Position numbers and translations under genes: made by a program
Origin: Planctomycetota bacterium
GTDB lineage: Bacteria; Planctomycetota; Phycisphaerae; Phycisphaerales; UBA1924
Reading direction: 5' to 3'
Assembly: GCA_033763975.1 (NCBI GenBank)
Contig: JANRJM010000013.1
Coordinates: 376,603 to 434,106 of the forward strand
Length of the DNA: 57,504 bases
Part shown: piece after piece, positions 25,193-31,988 of the stretch
How positions within the stretch are numbered: position 1 is the stretch's first letter
How the letters are laid out: each line of letters starts with the position of its first letter
Notes under the pieces: model-generated
Seen by the model: the letters and a program-made list of their open reading frames with translations, nothing else
Told to the model about the DNA's origin: nothing
Database searches by the model: none

Positions 25193-25917
25193 TCGACGTC
25201 ACCCGCGACGGGCGCGTCGCGATCCTGCGCCTCGACCGCCCTTCGAAGCGCAACGCCCTGACGCCCGCGATGCTCCGCGCGCTCGGCGGGCATCTGGCGA
25301 CCTCGACCTCGGCGGGCGCGATCGTGCTCTCGGGCGTGGGCGATGTGTTCTGCGCGGGGTTCGACCTTGCGCTCGCGCGCGACGACGCGGGCGAACTCGA
25401 GGCGCTCCTGCGCACCCTCGACGCCGCCTGCCGCGCCCTGCGCGACATGCCCTGCCCGGTCGTCGCGAGCGCGCACGGGGCGGCGATCGCCGGCGGGTGC
25501 GCGCTGCTGTGCGCGTGCGACGTCGTCGTCACCGAGCCGGGCGCGCGCATCGGGTACCCGGCGGTGCGCCTGGGCATCTCGCCCGCCGTCTCCGCGCCGC
25601 ACCTGGGAGCGGGCATCGGGCGCGGGGCGGCTCGGGCGAGGCTCCTGGACCCCGCGCTCATCGACGGGCGCGAGGCCGCCCGCCTCGGGCTCGCGGCGGA
25701 GTGCGTCGACACCCGCGCCGCGTGCGAGCCCCGCGCCATCGAGCTCGCCCACGCGCTCGCCGCGAAGCCGCCCCACGCGCTCGCGTACACCAAGCGCTGG
25801 CTGAACGAACTCGAAGGCGCGGCCGACGCCCGCGCGCTCGACGCCTCGCTGTCGTGCGTCGGCACGCCCGAGCAGCAGACGCTGCTCGCGGCGGCGTTCG
25901 CACCCCCGACGCCGTAA
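25189..25917 (+). CDS. Enoyl-CoA hydratase/isomerase family protein (LiuC-like), copy 1
   Basis: A 242-aa crotonase-fold protein. KRNALTPAML near the N-terminus, the first oxyanion block FCAGFDLALA and the second block HGAAIAGGCALLCACDVVV are present. The YPAVRLGISPAVSAPHLGAGIG segment has the 'LGxxPAVxxP' pattern I associate with methylglutaconyl-CoA hydratases (LiuC). The Glu usual before 'VRLG' is Ala here, so catalysis may differ. Its start overlaps the mvaB stop, supporting a role in leucine or acyl-CoA catabolism. Confidence 0.85.
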   Translation: MIDVTRDGRVAILRLDRPSKRNALTPAMLRALGGHLATSTSAGAIVLSGVGDVFCAGFDLALARDDAGELEALLRTLDAACRALRDMPCPVVASAHGAAIAGGCALLCACDVVVTEPGARIGYPAVRLGISPAVSAPHLGAGIGRGAARARLLDPALIDGREAARLGLAAECVDTRAACEPRAIELAHALAAKPPHALAYTKRWLNELEGAADARALDASLSCVGTPEQQTLLAAAFAPPTP

Positions 25918-25937
25918 CCTCCCCGCGACCACCCACC

Positions 25938-26693
25938 ATGACCGAACTCGCCACACTGTCGTTCGAGGGTCCGATCGCGACGCTCACCCTCCGCCGCCCG
26001 GCGCAGCGCAACGCGCTGTCGATCGACCTGCTCCGCGCGCTCGACGCTCGCCTGGCCGAGGCCGCCGCCCGCGCTGATCTGCGGGTGCTCGTGCTCGCGG
26101 GCGAGGGCAAGGCGTTCTGCGCGGGGATGGACCTGAAAGCCGTGCTGCACGACCCCGAGGCGCCCGGGCGCCTGCTGCACACGCTGGCCGATGTCACGCT
26201 GCGCCTGCGGGCGCTCCCGCTGGTGACGCTGGCGCATGTGCAGGGCGCCGCGATCGGCGGCGGGTGCGGGCTCGCGTGCGTGTGCGACCTGCTCGCGACG
26301 CACGCCGACAGCGTCGTGGGATACCCGGAGGTCGATCTTGGCGTCTGCCCCGCGGTGGTGGCGCCCTGGCTCGTCCGCAAGGTCGGCGCGGGGCGCGCCC
26401 GGCGCATCCTGCTGATGGGCGGCACGATGCCCGGCACGCAGGCCCACGCCCTGGGCATGGCCGACCTGCTCGCCCCCGACCGCGACGCGCTCGACGCGCT
26501 CGTGAAAGACACCGCCGCCCGCCTCGCGCTCGGCGGGCCCGCCGCCGTGCGCGCCACCAAGGACCTGCTCAACCACCTCGACGGTTCGCTCGACGCCGAC
26601 CTGGTTCGCCGCGGCGCCGACCTCTCGGCCCGCGTGGTGGCCCTCCCCGAAACCCAGGCAGTTCTCCGCGCCCGGTTCGCGGCCTCGTCGTAG
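25938..26693 (+). CDS. Enoyl-CoA hydratase/isomerase family protein (LiuC-like), copy 2
   Basis: A 251-aa crotonase-fold protein, second of a tandem pair and 20 nt after the first. It shows RRPAQRNALSIDLLRALD, the oxyanion block FCAGMDLKAVL, and VQGAAIGGGCGLACVCD. Unlike copy 1, YPEVDLGVCPAVVAPWLVRKVG keeps the catalytic Glu. It is therefore the better candidate for methylglutaconyl-CoA hydratase, giving HMG-CoA for the lyase encoded just upstream. The two copies are divergent, so this is not a recent duplication. Confidence 0.87.
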   Translation: MTELATLSFEGPIATLTLRRPAQRNALSIDLLRALDARLAEAAARADLRVLVLAGEGKAFCAGMDLKAVLHDPEAPGRLLHTLADVTLRLRALPLVTLAHVQGAAIGGGCGLACVCDLLATHADSVVGYPEVDLGVCPAVVAPWLVRKVGAGRARRILLMGGTMPGTQAHALGMADLLAPDRDALDALVKDTAARLALGGPAAVRATKDLLNHLDGSLDADLVRRGADLSARVVALPETQAVLRARFAASS

Positions 26694-26716
26694 CCGGGCC
26701 CCTCTGGAACCAGCAC

Positions 26717-27103
26717 ATGTTCGACAACGTGCGCATGCTCGGGGCCATCTCGGGCCTCATGAAGAACAAAGAGAAGATCGCCGAAGCGACGCAGCGCGTG
26801 CGCGCGACGCTCGAGGCCGCCCGCCTCACGGGCGAGGCCGGCGCCGGCGCCGCCCGCGCCGAGGTCACGGGCACGATGCGCGTGCTGCGCGTGGAGCTGA
26901 GCCCCGCGCTGGTGCAGGGGATGGCCGCCGACGAGAAGACCCGCGCGCTCGCGTCCTCGCTCGTCGCCGACGCCGTCAACGACGCGATCCGCAAGGCCCA
27001 GGAGCGCATGCGCGCCGAGATCGACGCCGAGGCCAAGGCCCTGGGGCTCGAAGGCCTGCTCGGCGGGCAGCTCGGCGACATGCTCGGGGGGAAGGCGCCC
27101 TGA
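26717..27103 (+). CDS. YbaB/EbfC family nucleoid-associated protein
   Basis: A 128-aa protein with the YbaB plan. An N-terminal helix (MLGAISGLMKNKEKIAEATQRVRATLEA) leads to the central sheet segment ARAEVTGTMRVLRVELSP and a C-terminal helix with DAVNDAIRKAQERMRAEIDAEAKAL. Family members are dimeric DNA-binding tweezers. The usual partner recR is not next to it. It lies 23 nt after the hydratase gene in the same direction, so it may be co-transcribed. Confidence 0.85.
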   Translation: MFDNVRMLGAISGLMKNKEKIAEATQRVRATLEAARLTGEAGAGAARAEVTGTMRVLRVELSPALVQGMAADEKTRALASSLVADAVNDAIRKAQERMRAEIDAEAKALGLEGLLGGQLGDMLGGKAP

Positions 27104-27123
27104 GCGCGGCCGACGCCATCCGC

Positions 27124-27831
27124 GTGCTCGCTCTCGCCTCGCCCGTGCGCGTGCGCATCGCGCGCGATGTTCCCACGGCGCCCAGCCGCGCCGACGACGA
27201 GCAGCGCGAATGGGACCGCCACCGCGCCGCGAACCCCGCGCTCTTCGACGGGCCCATTCTCTCGGTGGTCTCCATCGACGCCGACACCGGCGAGATCCTC
27301 GTGCGCCGCGAGTCGTACCGCCGCCTGGTCGTGCAGCCCCGCGTCGCGACGGGCGTGCGCCTCCTCGCCGTCACCGGGCTCCTCACCGCGCACGACGACG
27401 CCGGCGCGCCCCACGTCCTCCTCGGCCGGCGGGCCGAATCGACCCGCGCCTACCCGGGCATGTGGGAGATCGGCCCATCAGGCGGCGTCGGCGTGCCCCC
27501 GGCCAGCGTCGAGGAACTGCTCGCCGAGCACCTCACGTCGTACCTCGCCGACGAAGCGTCCGAAGAAGTCGGCCTCGACATCGAGCACGCCCGCGCCGTC
27601 GCCATCGTGCGCGACGAGCACGCCCGCAGCGACGACATCGTCCTCGCGGCCGACATGGGCCCGCTCAGCGACATCGCCCCCCGCACGCGCTGCGCCTCGT
27701 GGGAATACACGCAGCTCCGCTGGATCGCCCGGCGCGATGTCCCCGCGTTCGTCCGCGATGAGCGCGATGCCATCATCCCCCCCACGCTCGCGCTGCTCGA
27801 TCACCTCGGCTGGAGCGCGCCCGGCGACTGA
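27124..27831 (+). CDS. NUDIX-fold hydrolase-like protein
   Basis: A 235-aa protein. YPGMWEIGPSGGV is the typical strand before the NUDIX box, and LADEASEEVGLDIEHARAV resembles the REuxEExGu half. The spacing between the Gly and the Glu helix is longer than usual (about 28 residues) and the box is degenerate, so pyrophosphohydrolase activity is uncertain. The GTG at 27124 is the first in-frame start after the YbaB stop; a CTG at 27100 overlapping that stop is possible. It converges with a small gene at 27838. Confidence 0.65.
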   Translation: MLALASPVRVRIARDVPTAPSRADDEQREWDRHRAANPALFDGPILSVVSIDADTGEILVRRESYRRLVVQPRVATGVRLLAVTGLLTAHDDAGAPHVLLGRRAESTRAYPGMWEIGPSGGVGVPPASVEELLAEHLTSYLADEASEEVGLDIEHARAVAIVRDEHARSDDIVLAADMGPLSDIAPRTRCASWEYTQLRWIARRDVPAFVRDERDAIIPPTLALLDHLGWSAPGD

Positions 27832-27837
27832 GCGCCG

Positions 27838-28098
27838 TCAGCCCGGCCGCCCGGCGTCGCCCCGGTCCGCGTGCGGGTCCGCGCCGGCGGCGTCCTGCCG
27901 GCGCGCGTCGGGCACGATGACCTCCTCGATGGTCGTGCGGCGCAGGATCACCTTCTTGCCCGAGGTCGTGCTCGCCTCGCGCTCTTCCACGCGGCGCTTG
28001 GTCACGGTGCGCGTCGGGTCGGCCTTGACGCCCTTCCAGATCTCGCCGACGAACTCGCCCAGGGAGCGCAGCAGGGGCTTGCGCGGCTCGCGGGTCAT
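27838..28098 (-). CDS. Small charged hypothetical protein
   Basis: An 86-aa protein with no recognised family. The first half is basic with LLRSLGEFVGEIWKGVKAD, an amphipathic helix. Then comes a beta-like stretch TTSGKKVILRRTTIEEVIV and an Asp/Gly-rich tail. It starts by ATGA overlap with the upstream membrane-protein gene, so it is the third gene of a nuoE-led unit. The reading-frame overlap supports it being real. Confidence 0.6.
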   Translation of the reverse strand: MTREPRKPLLRSLGEFVGEIWKGVKADPTRTVTKRRVEEREASTTSGKKVILRRTTIEEVIVPDARRQDAAGADPHADRGDAGRPG

Positions 28099-28550
28099 CC
28101 CGGCCCCTTCGGCGCCCCGGTGGGGTTCGCCTCGTGCCGCTTGTGGATGAGCATCTCTCGCGCCCGCTCGAGCGCGTCGTACGCCCGCACGGCCGCGGCC
28201 TCGTCGCCCGCGGTCTGGGCCGCCTCCGCCGCTTTCTCTCGCTCCTTCACCAGCGTCGTGAGCTGCGGGATCGACATGGCCTCCAGCGCCCCCAGGTCGG
28301 CGTGGATCTCGTCGCGCAGCGCGATCTGCTCGGGCGTCAGTTCGAACCGCACCGGACCCCCGGACGACAGGTTCGACACGATGAGCCACAACGCCACCGG
28401 CAGCACCACGAGCGCCAGCCCCCCCGCCACCTTCGTCCGCAGCGGCGCCTCGCGCACCTGCTCCGGAAGCCGGTCGTTCAGGCGCCGCCCCCACTCGGGC
28501 AGGTCCCGGAATGTGTCCTGCAACGCCATCGTGCGCTCCCGCGAATGCAC
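28095..28550 (-). CDS. Single-pass membrane protein with coiled-coil tail
   Basis: A 151-aa protein (or 144 aa from the ATG at 28529, MALQDTF). One transmembrane helix, KVAGGLALVVLPVALWLIVSNL, lies near residue 50. The C-terminal ~75 residues are charged and helical (LTTLVKEREKAAEAAQTAGDE). No family is recognised. It lies 15 nt after nuoE on the same strand and overlaps the next gene, so it is probably co-expressed with a respiratory subunit. Confidence 0.62.
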   Translation of the reverse strand: MHSRERTMALQDTFRDLPEWGRRLNDRLPEQVREAPLRTKVAGGLALVVLPVALWLIVSNLSSGGPVRFELTPEQIALRDEIHADLGALEAMSIPQLTTLVKEREKAAEAAQTAGDEAAAVRAYDALERAREMLIHKRHEANPTGAPKGPG

Positions 28551-28565
28551 CCCGTGCGCTCGTCG

Positions 28566-29114
28566 CTAGTGCCCGGCGTGCGCCCCGCCACGGCGCGCCG
28601 CCTCGATCAACTCCACCACGCGCTGGGGCGTCAGTCGCTCGTGCAGCGTCTCGTCGATCAGCGCCACCGGGGCCGTGTCGCACGACCCCAGGCACTCGAG
28701 CTCGACCAGCGTGAACATCCCGTCGTCGGTCGTCTCGCCCACGTCGATGCCCAGCGCGCCTTTCACCGCGTTGGTGATCGCCTCGTGCCCGCAGAACTCG
28801 CACGCGATGGAGCGGCAGATCGCCACGACGTGCGTGCCCCGGGGGCGCAGCCAGTATTCCTCGTAGAAGCTCGCGGTGTCGATCACCTGCGACGGCGCGA
28901 GCGAGAGGAACGCCGCCACCTCCATCATCGCCTGGTGCGGGATCCACCCGTGCTCGTGCTGGATCATGTGCAGCGCGGGCAGGAGAGCGCCCTGCGCGTG
29001 CTCGTACCGCGGCAGGACGCGCGTGCGCAGGTCGTTCTTCATCGCGTCCGTCAGGTACGCCTCGTCGCGACGTTCGATCCGCGCCGTGCCCGAGTTCTTG
29101 GTGATCCACGCCAT
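28566..29114 (-). CDS. nuoE: NADH-quinone oxidoreductase subunit E-like 2Fe-2S protein
   Basis: A 182-aa thioredoxin-like ferredoxin of the NuoE/HoxE family. LLPALHMIQHEHGWIPHQAMMEVA is the N-terminal helical part. The 2Fe-2S ligands are all present: Cys100 and Cys105 (CRSIAC) and Cys141 and Cys145 (ECLGSC). In complex I it passes electrons from FMN in NuoF, with the N1a cluster. Here nuoF does not follow; two small proteins do. Either the other nuo genes are elsewhere or this serves another NADH-linked complex. Confidence 0.9.
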   Translation of the reverse strand: MAWITKNSGTARIERRDEAYLTDAMKNDLRTRVLPRYEHAQGALLPALHMIQHEHGWIPHQAMMEVAAFLSLAPSQVIDTASFYEEYWLRPRGTHVVAICRSIACEFCGHEAITNAVKGALGIDVGETTDDGMFTLVELECLGSCDTAPVALIDETLHERLTPQRVVELIEAARRGGAHAGH

Positions 29115-29169
29115 GCGTCAGGTCGCTCCGGGGTCGGCGTGAGTCTAGGAACGCCCCGGCCCGGGGCGT

Positions 29170-29541
29170 CTACTCCGGGGTGTTCCGCAGGCGCAGCCCG
29201 TCCCCGGCGATCTCGATCTGCCCTTCGATCACGCGCAGCTCCACCGTGCGGGAGGGCTCGTCGATGGTCCAGCGCGCGGTGCCGCCCTCGCGGGGGCCGT
29301 CCGTCCAGGCCTCTACGACGGCGCCGGACCGGAGTGTCACCTCCCGGGTTGCACCGGGGGCCAGCACGACCTCGCCGCTCCCAACATCCACATGCACCGG
29401 ACGGTCGCCGGTGTTGCACAGTGTGACAGCGCCCGCGCGCACGGCGTGCCCGTACTTGGTGTAGAGCACATACCCCGTCGCGCCCACGAGCACGAGCAGG
29501 AGGGCCGCCGAGATCGCCGTCCGCGCCGGATTCGCCGCCAT
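29170..29541 (-). CDS. Membrane-anchored hypothetical protein
   Basis: A 123-aa protein with one N-terminal transmembrane segment (AISAALLLVLVGATGYVLYTKYG). A beta-rich exported domain follows (RAGAVTLCNTGDRPVHVDVGSGEVVLAPGATREVTL) and looks like a small beta-sandwich. No family is recognised. TACACT lies 7 nt before the ATG and there is no Shine-Dalgarno, suggesting a leaderless mRNA. A 22-nt gap separates it from the next gene upstream on the same strand. Confidence 0.65.
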   Translation of the reverse strand: MAANPARTAISAALLLVLVGATGYVLYTKYGHAVRAGAVTLCNTGDRPVHVDVGSGEVVLAPGATREVTLRSGAVVEAWTDGPREGGTARWTIDEPSRTVELRVIEGQIEIAGDGLRLRNTPE

Positions 29542-29563
29542 GGGGCGGAGTGTACCCGCGGGC

Positions 29564-29974
29564 TCAGGCCGCGGTGTACTGCCCGCGCGAGACCTTCTTG
29601 AACAGGTCCTTGTGCTTCAGGAGGCACGCGTTGACGATGGTGCGGAAGTTCTCGGCGTTGGTTTTGTAGCCGGCCTTGACGACGGCGTCGGCCACCTCGG
29701 TGACGCCCATCTGCTTGCCCTTCAGCACCGCGGCGAGCGCCGACGCCAGCGTGCCGGAGTTGTCGCGCCGCGTGGCGCCCTGCGAGCCACGACCACGCCC
29801 GGACCCCGTGGACTCCCCAAGTTCGCGGAGCTGCGCGTTGAGCTTCTCCACGCGGGCCATGAGCCGGTCGCGCTCGCGACGCACGTCCGCCGCGCGCCCG
29901 CGCCGACGCTCGAGTTCCTTCATCAGCTGCGCAGCCGACACACCGCTCAGACCCGAGCTCGCACGTTTCGCCAT
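29564..29974 (-). CDS. Coiled-coil / winged-helix-like small protein
   Basis: A 136-aa protein. Residues of about 10-50 form a basic coiled coil (LMKELERRRGRAADVRRERDR and following). A Gly/Ser/Arg linker leads to a C-terminal region of about 60 residues (ALAAVLKGKQMGVTEVADAV, then FRTIVNACL, and a Lys-rich end) with the helix-helix-helix-wing pattern of a winged-helix domain. DNA binding is a prediction. Homologues of this architecture are familiar in planctomycetes without known function. AAGGAG 8 nt before the ATG fixes the start, and a good promoter lies upstream. Confidence 0.7.
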   Translation of the reverse strand: MAKRASSGLSGVSAAQLMKELERRRGRAADVRRERDRLMARVEKLNAQLRELGESTGSGRGRGSQGATRRDNSGTLASALAAVLKGKQMGVTEVADAVVKAGYKTNAENFRTIVNACLLKHKDLFKKVSRGQYTAA

Positions 29975-30097
29975 TACCAAAGCTCCTTATGAAGATCCAT
30001 CAACAGGCGGCCATCGCCGCCATAAACCCGACGCACAAAGTCGAGCGAGACTCGGCAGAAGTCCCTCGCGATCGCGGGAGAAGCGAGTCCTAACAGC

Positions 30098-30126
30098 ACT
30101 ATGGACAGAGTTGTCGGAAAAGTCAA
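30098..30126 (-). promoter_or_regulatory. Sigma-70-type promoter of the winged-helix-like gene
   Basis: On the minus strand TTGACT (30126-30121) is separated by exactly 17 nt from CATAGT (30103-30098), the best -35/-10 pair in the window. It would give a leader of about 115 nt before the ATG at 29974. Two further TTGACA motifs lie upstream on the same strand in a direct repeat (GTTGACACG) near 30195-30225. The region is distinctly less GC-rich than its surroundings. Confidence 0.6.
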
Positions 30127-30218
30127 TCTCCGGAGCGCTCCAATTTCACGATCACACCGCGCGATGCATTGCGGCGCATCGTCATCCATCGCCCCGTGTC
30201 AACTCCCCTGCTCGCGTG

Positions 30219-31274
30219 TCAACCGCCCGTTGTTATTCCCAGCCTTGACATGAGTGCGTCAAAGTGATCCAACCCGTAGAACTCGAGTGTCACCCGCCCC
30301 CGCTTCCCGCCGCGATCCGTCGAGATCACGACCTTGGTTCCCAGTTGTTGACCGATCCGGCGCTGCAAGTCGGACAGCACGGCGAGGCGCGCGTCATCCC
30401 TGCCTGACACACCCCGACCCGTTCCCTCGCGCGGCGGAACCCGCCCCGCCTGGATCAGACGCTCCAGCGCGCGCACGCTCATCTCCTCGCGGGCCGCCCG
30501 CCCCGCGAGCACCGCCCGCAGCGCCCGGTCCCCCACCGCCAGCAGCGCGCGCGCGTGCCCGGCGCTCAGCGTCCCCGCCGACACCAGTGTCGCGATCTCC
30601 GGCTCCAGTTCCGTGAGCCGGATCAGGTTCGCAACAGTCGGGCGCTCCAGCCCCACGCGCTCGGCCAGCTGCGCGTGCGACAGCTCGAACCGCTCGGACA
30701 ACGATCGCAACGCCCAGGCCCGCTCCATCGGGTTCAGGTCCTCGCGCTGCACATTCTCCACCAGCGCCTGCTCGGCCGCCTGCTCGTCGCTCAGGTCGCG
30801 CACCAGCGCCGGCAGCGTCGAAAGCCCCGCGATCTGTGCCGCCCGCCAACGCCGCTCTCCCGCGATCAACTCGTACCGCGTGCCGTCCGCCCCGCGCCGA
30901 GGCCGCACCAGCACCGGTTGCAACACGCCCGACCGCCGGATCGATTCCGCGAGTCGTGCCAGCGCGCCGTCGTCCATCACACGCCGCGGCTGGAACGGCG
31001 ACGGCGACACCTCCCCCACCGCGATTGACTGAAGGTCCGATAATGCAGCGTCTTCATCCCCGGAACGGGCGATTGAGCCCGTATTTGCCGCAGTATGCGT
31101 TGGGTTGGTGGGGATTGGCGCGCTCGCGCGGGCCGCGGCTTCACCGGGCGCTGGCTCTCGCCGCGCGGGGCCCGCGGGCACCTCGACGGGCACGTGTACA
31201 TGCAACAGGCTGGTCAACCCGCGTCCGAGCCGGCGCGGCTTGGCCGCGTCCGTTCCGCTTGCGCTCGCGTCCAT
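30219..31274 (-). CDS. parB: Chromosome-partitioning protein ParB
   Basis: A 351-aa CTP-dependent DNA-sliding clamp that loads at parS. RRLGRGLTSLL is the usual N-terminal motif before a Pro/Ala-rich linker. The catalytic core shows SPFQPRRVMDD, GVLQPVLVRP, YELIAGERRWRAAQ (the GERRxRA box) and ALVENVQREDLNPME. The helix-turn-helix is around LSHAQLAERVGLERPTVANLIRL, and a C-terminal dimer domain follows. AAGGAG 6 nt before the ATG at 31274 fixes the start. No parA lies on either side; three parS-like sites lie within 0.7 kb upstream. Confidence 0.95.
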   Translation of the reverse strand: MDASASGTDAAKPRRLGRGLTSLLHVHVPVEVPAGPARREPAPGEAAARASAPIPTNPTHTAANTGSIARSGDEDAALSDLQSIAVGEVSPSPFQPRRVMDDGALARLAESIRRSGVLQPVLVRPRRGADGTRYELIAGERRWRAAQIAGLSTLPALVRDLSDEQAAEQALVENVQREDLNPMERAWALRSLSERFELSHAQLAERVGLERPTVANLIRLTELEPEIATLVSAGTLSAGHARALLAVGDRALRAVLAGRAAREEMSVRALERLIQAGRVPPREGTGRGVSGRDDARLAVLSDLQRRIGQQLGTKVVISTDRGGKRGRVTLEFYGLDHFDALMSRLGITTGG

Positions 31275-31335
31275 GCGAATCTCCTTGGTAGAGTCATCAT
31301 TCAAGCACCGCTGTCATCACGTGGAACCGACAACC

Positions 31336-31833
31336 ATGCCGTCAGAATCGCTCGACATCGAAGTCATCGCGCGGGGCGTGCTCCTCGCGGGCGACTACGT
31401 ACTCCTGTGCCGCTCCGTCCCGGGCGGCTACCGGTACCTCCCCGGCGGGCACGTCGAGTTCGGCGAGGCCGCGCACGCCGCGCTCGCGCGTGAGTTCGCG
31501 GAGGAGTCGGACCTGCCGGTGCGCGTGGGTCGGTGCGTGCACGTGGATGAACATGTCTTTCGGCAGAAGAGCCGCCTCCGCCACGAAATCAACGTGACGT
31601 TCCACGTGGAACAGGCCACGCCGGGCGCAGGCGCCGGTGCCGAAGTGGCGGGGCAGAACACGGCGGCCCCGGCGCCGGTCGCGAGTCGCGAGCCGGACAT
31701 CGCGTTCGACTGGGTCTCGGTGCGCGAGCTCGACAGCGCGGACCTGCGCCCCACCGCCGCGGCCGAGATCATCCGGCGCGTGCACGGGTTCCCGCACGAC
31801 CCGTTCGCGCGATGGTCGTCCGCCGTCGAGTAG
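31336..31833 (+). CDS. NUDIX hydrolase with an internal parS site
   Basis: A 165-aa enzyme expected to hydrolyse a nucleoside diphosphate linked to a variable group. The NUDIX box GGHVEFGEAAHAALAREFAEES is complete (G-x5-E-x7-REuxEE), with Ser in the place of the usual Gly. Residues 89-93 (FHVEQ) are encoded by a parS palindrome at 31598-31613, so these residues may be constrained by DNA function. It is divergent from parB with a 61-nt gap. No Shine-Dalgarno is evident. Confidence 0.88.
   Translation: MPSESLDIEVIARGVLLAGDYVLLCRSVPGGYRYLPGGHVEFGEAAHAALAREFAEESDLPVRVGRCVHVDEHVFRQKSRLRHEINVTFHVEQATPGAGAGAEVAGQNTAAPAPVASREPDIAFDWVSVRELDSADLRPTAAAEIIRRVHGFPHDPFARWSSAVE
31598..31613. promoter_or_regulatory. 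parS-like site 1 (inside NUDIX gene)
   Basis: A 14-bp perfect palindrome GTTCCACGTGGAAC, flanked C/A. It matches the ParB target consensus TGTTnCACGTGAAACA with the A-to-G/T-to-C symmetric variant. It lies within the coding sequence. Confidence 0.85.
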
Positions 31834-31849
31834 CGTTCCACGTGGAACA
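31834..31849. promoter_or_regulatory. parS-like site 2
   Basis: Again GTTCCACGTGGAAC with flanks C/A, starting at the base after the NUDIX stop codon. It is intergenic and 236 nt from site 1 (start to start). Confidence 0.88.
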
Positions 31850-31890
31850 CGACGCGTGCCGCGCTCCGACGCGCGGGCGGAGGTCGGTTC

Positions 31891-31906
31891 TGTTCCACGT
31901 GGAACG
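31891..31906. promoter_or_regulatory. parS-like site 3
   Basis: TGTTCCACGTGGAACG, intergenic, 57 nt from site 2 (start to start). It has the same 14-bp core as the other two. A degenerate half-site (CACGTGGAAC) is also found at 31318-31327 in the parB-NUDIX spacer. Confidence 0.88.
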
Positions 31907-31988
31907 TGTGCCGCGGAGCGGCGGCGGCGAGCCGCGATTGTCCATGCGCCGCGGGAACCACGCCGCGGCGTGCGCGCTGCCAGACCGA

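Noticed and set aside
29974-30189. 71-codon open frame upstream of the winged-helix-like gene
   Set aside because: Its start lies upstream of the good -35/-10 pair at 30098-30126, so it would not be on that transcript. No ribosome-binding site or recognisable product.
31318-31327. Possible fourth parS site
   Set aside because: Only one half (CACGTGGAAC) matches; the other arm is GTCAT, too far from the palindrome.
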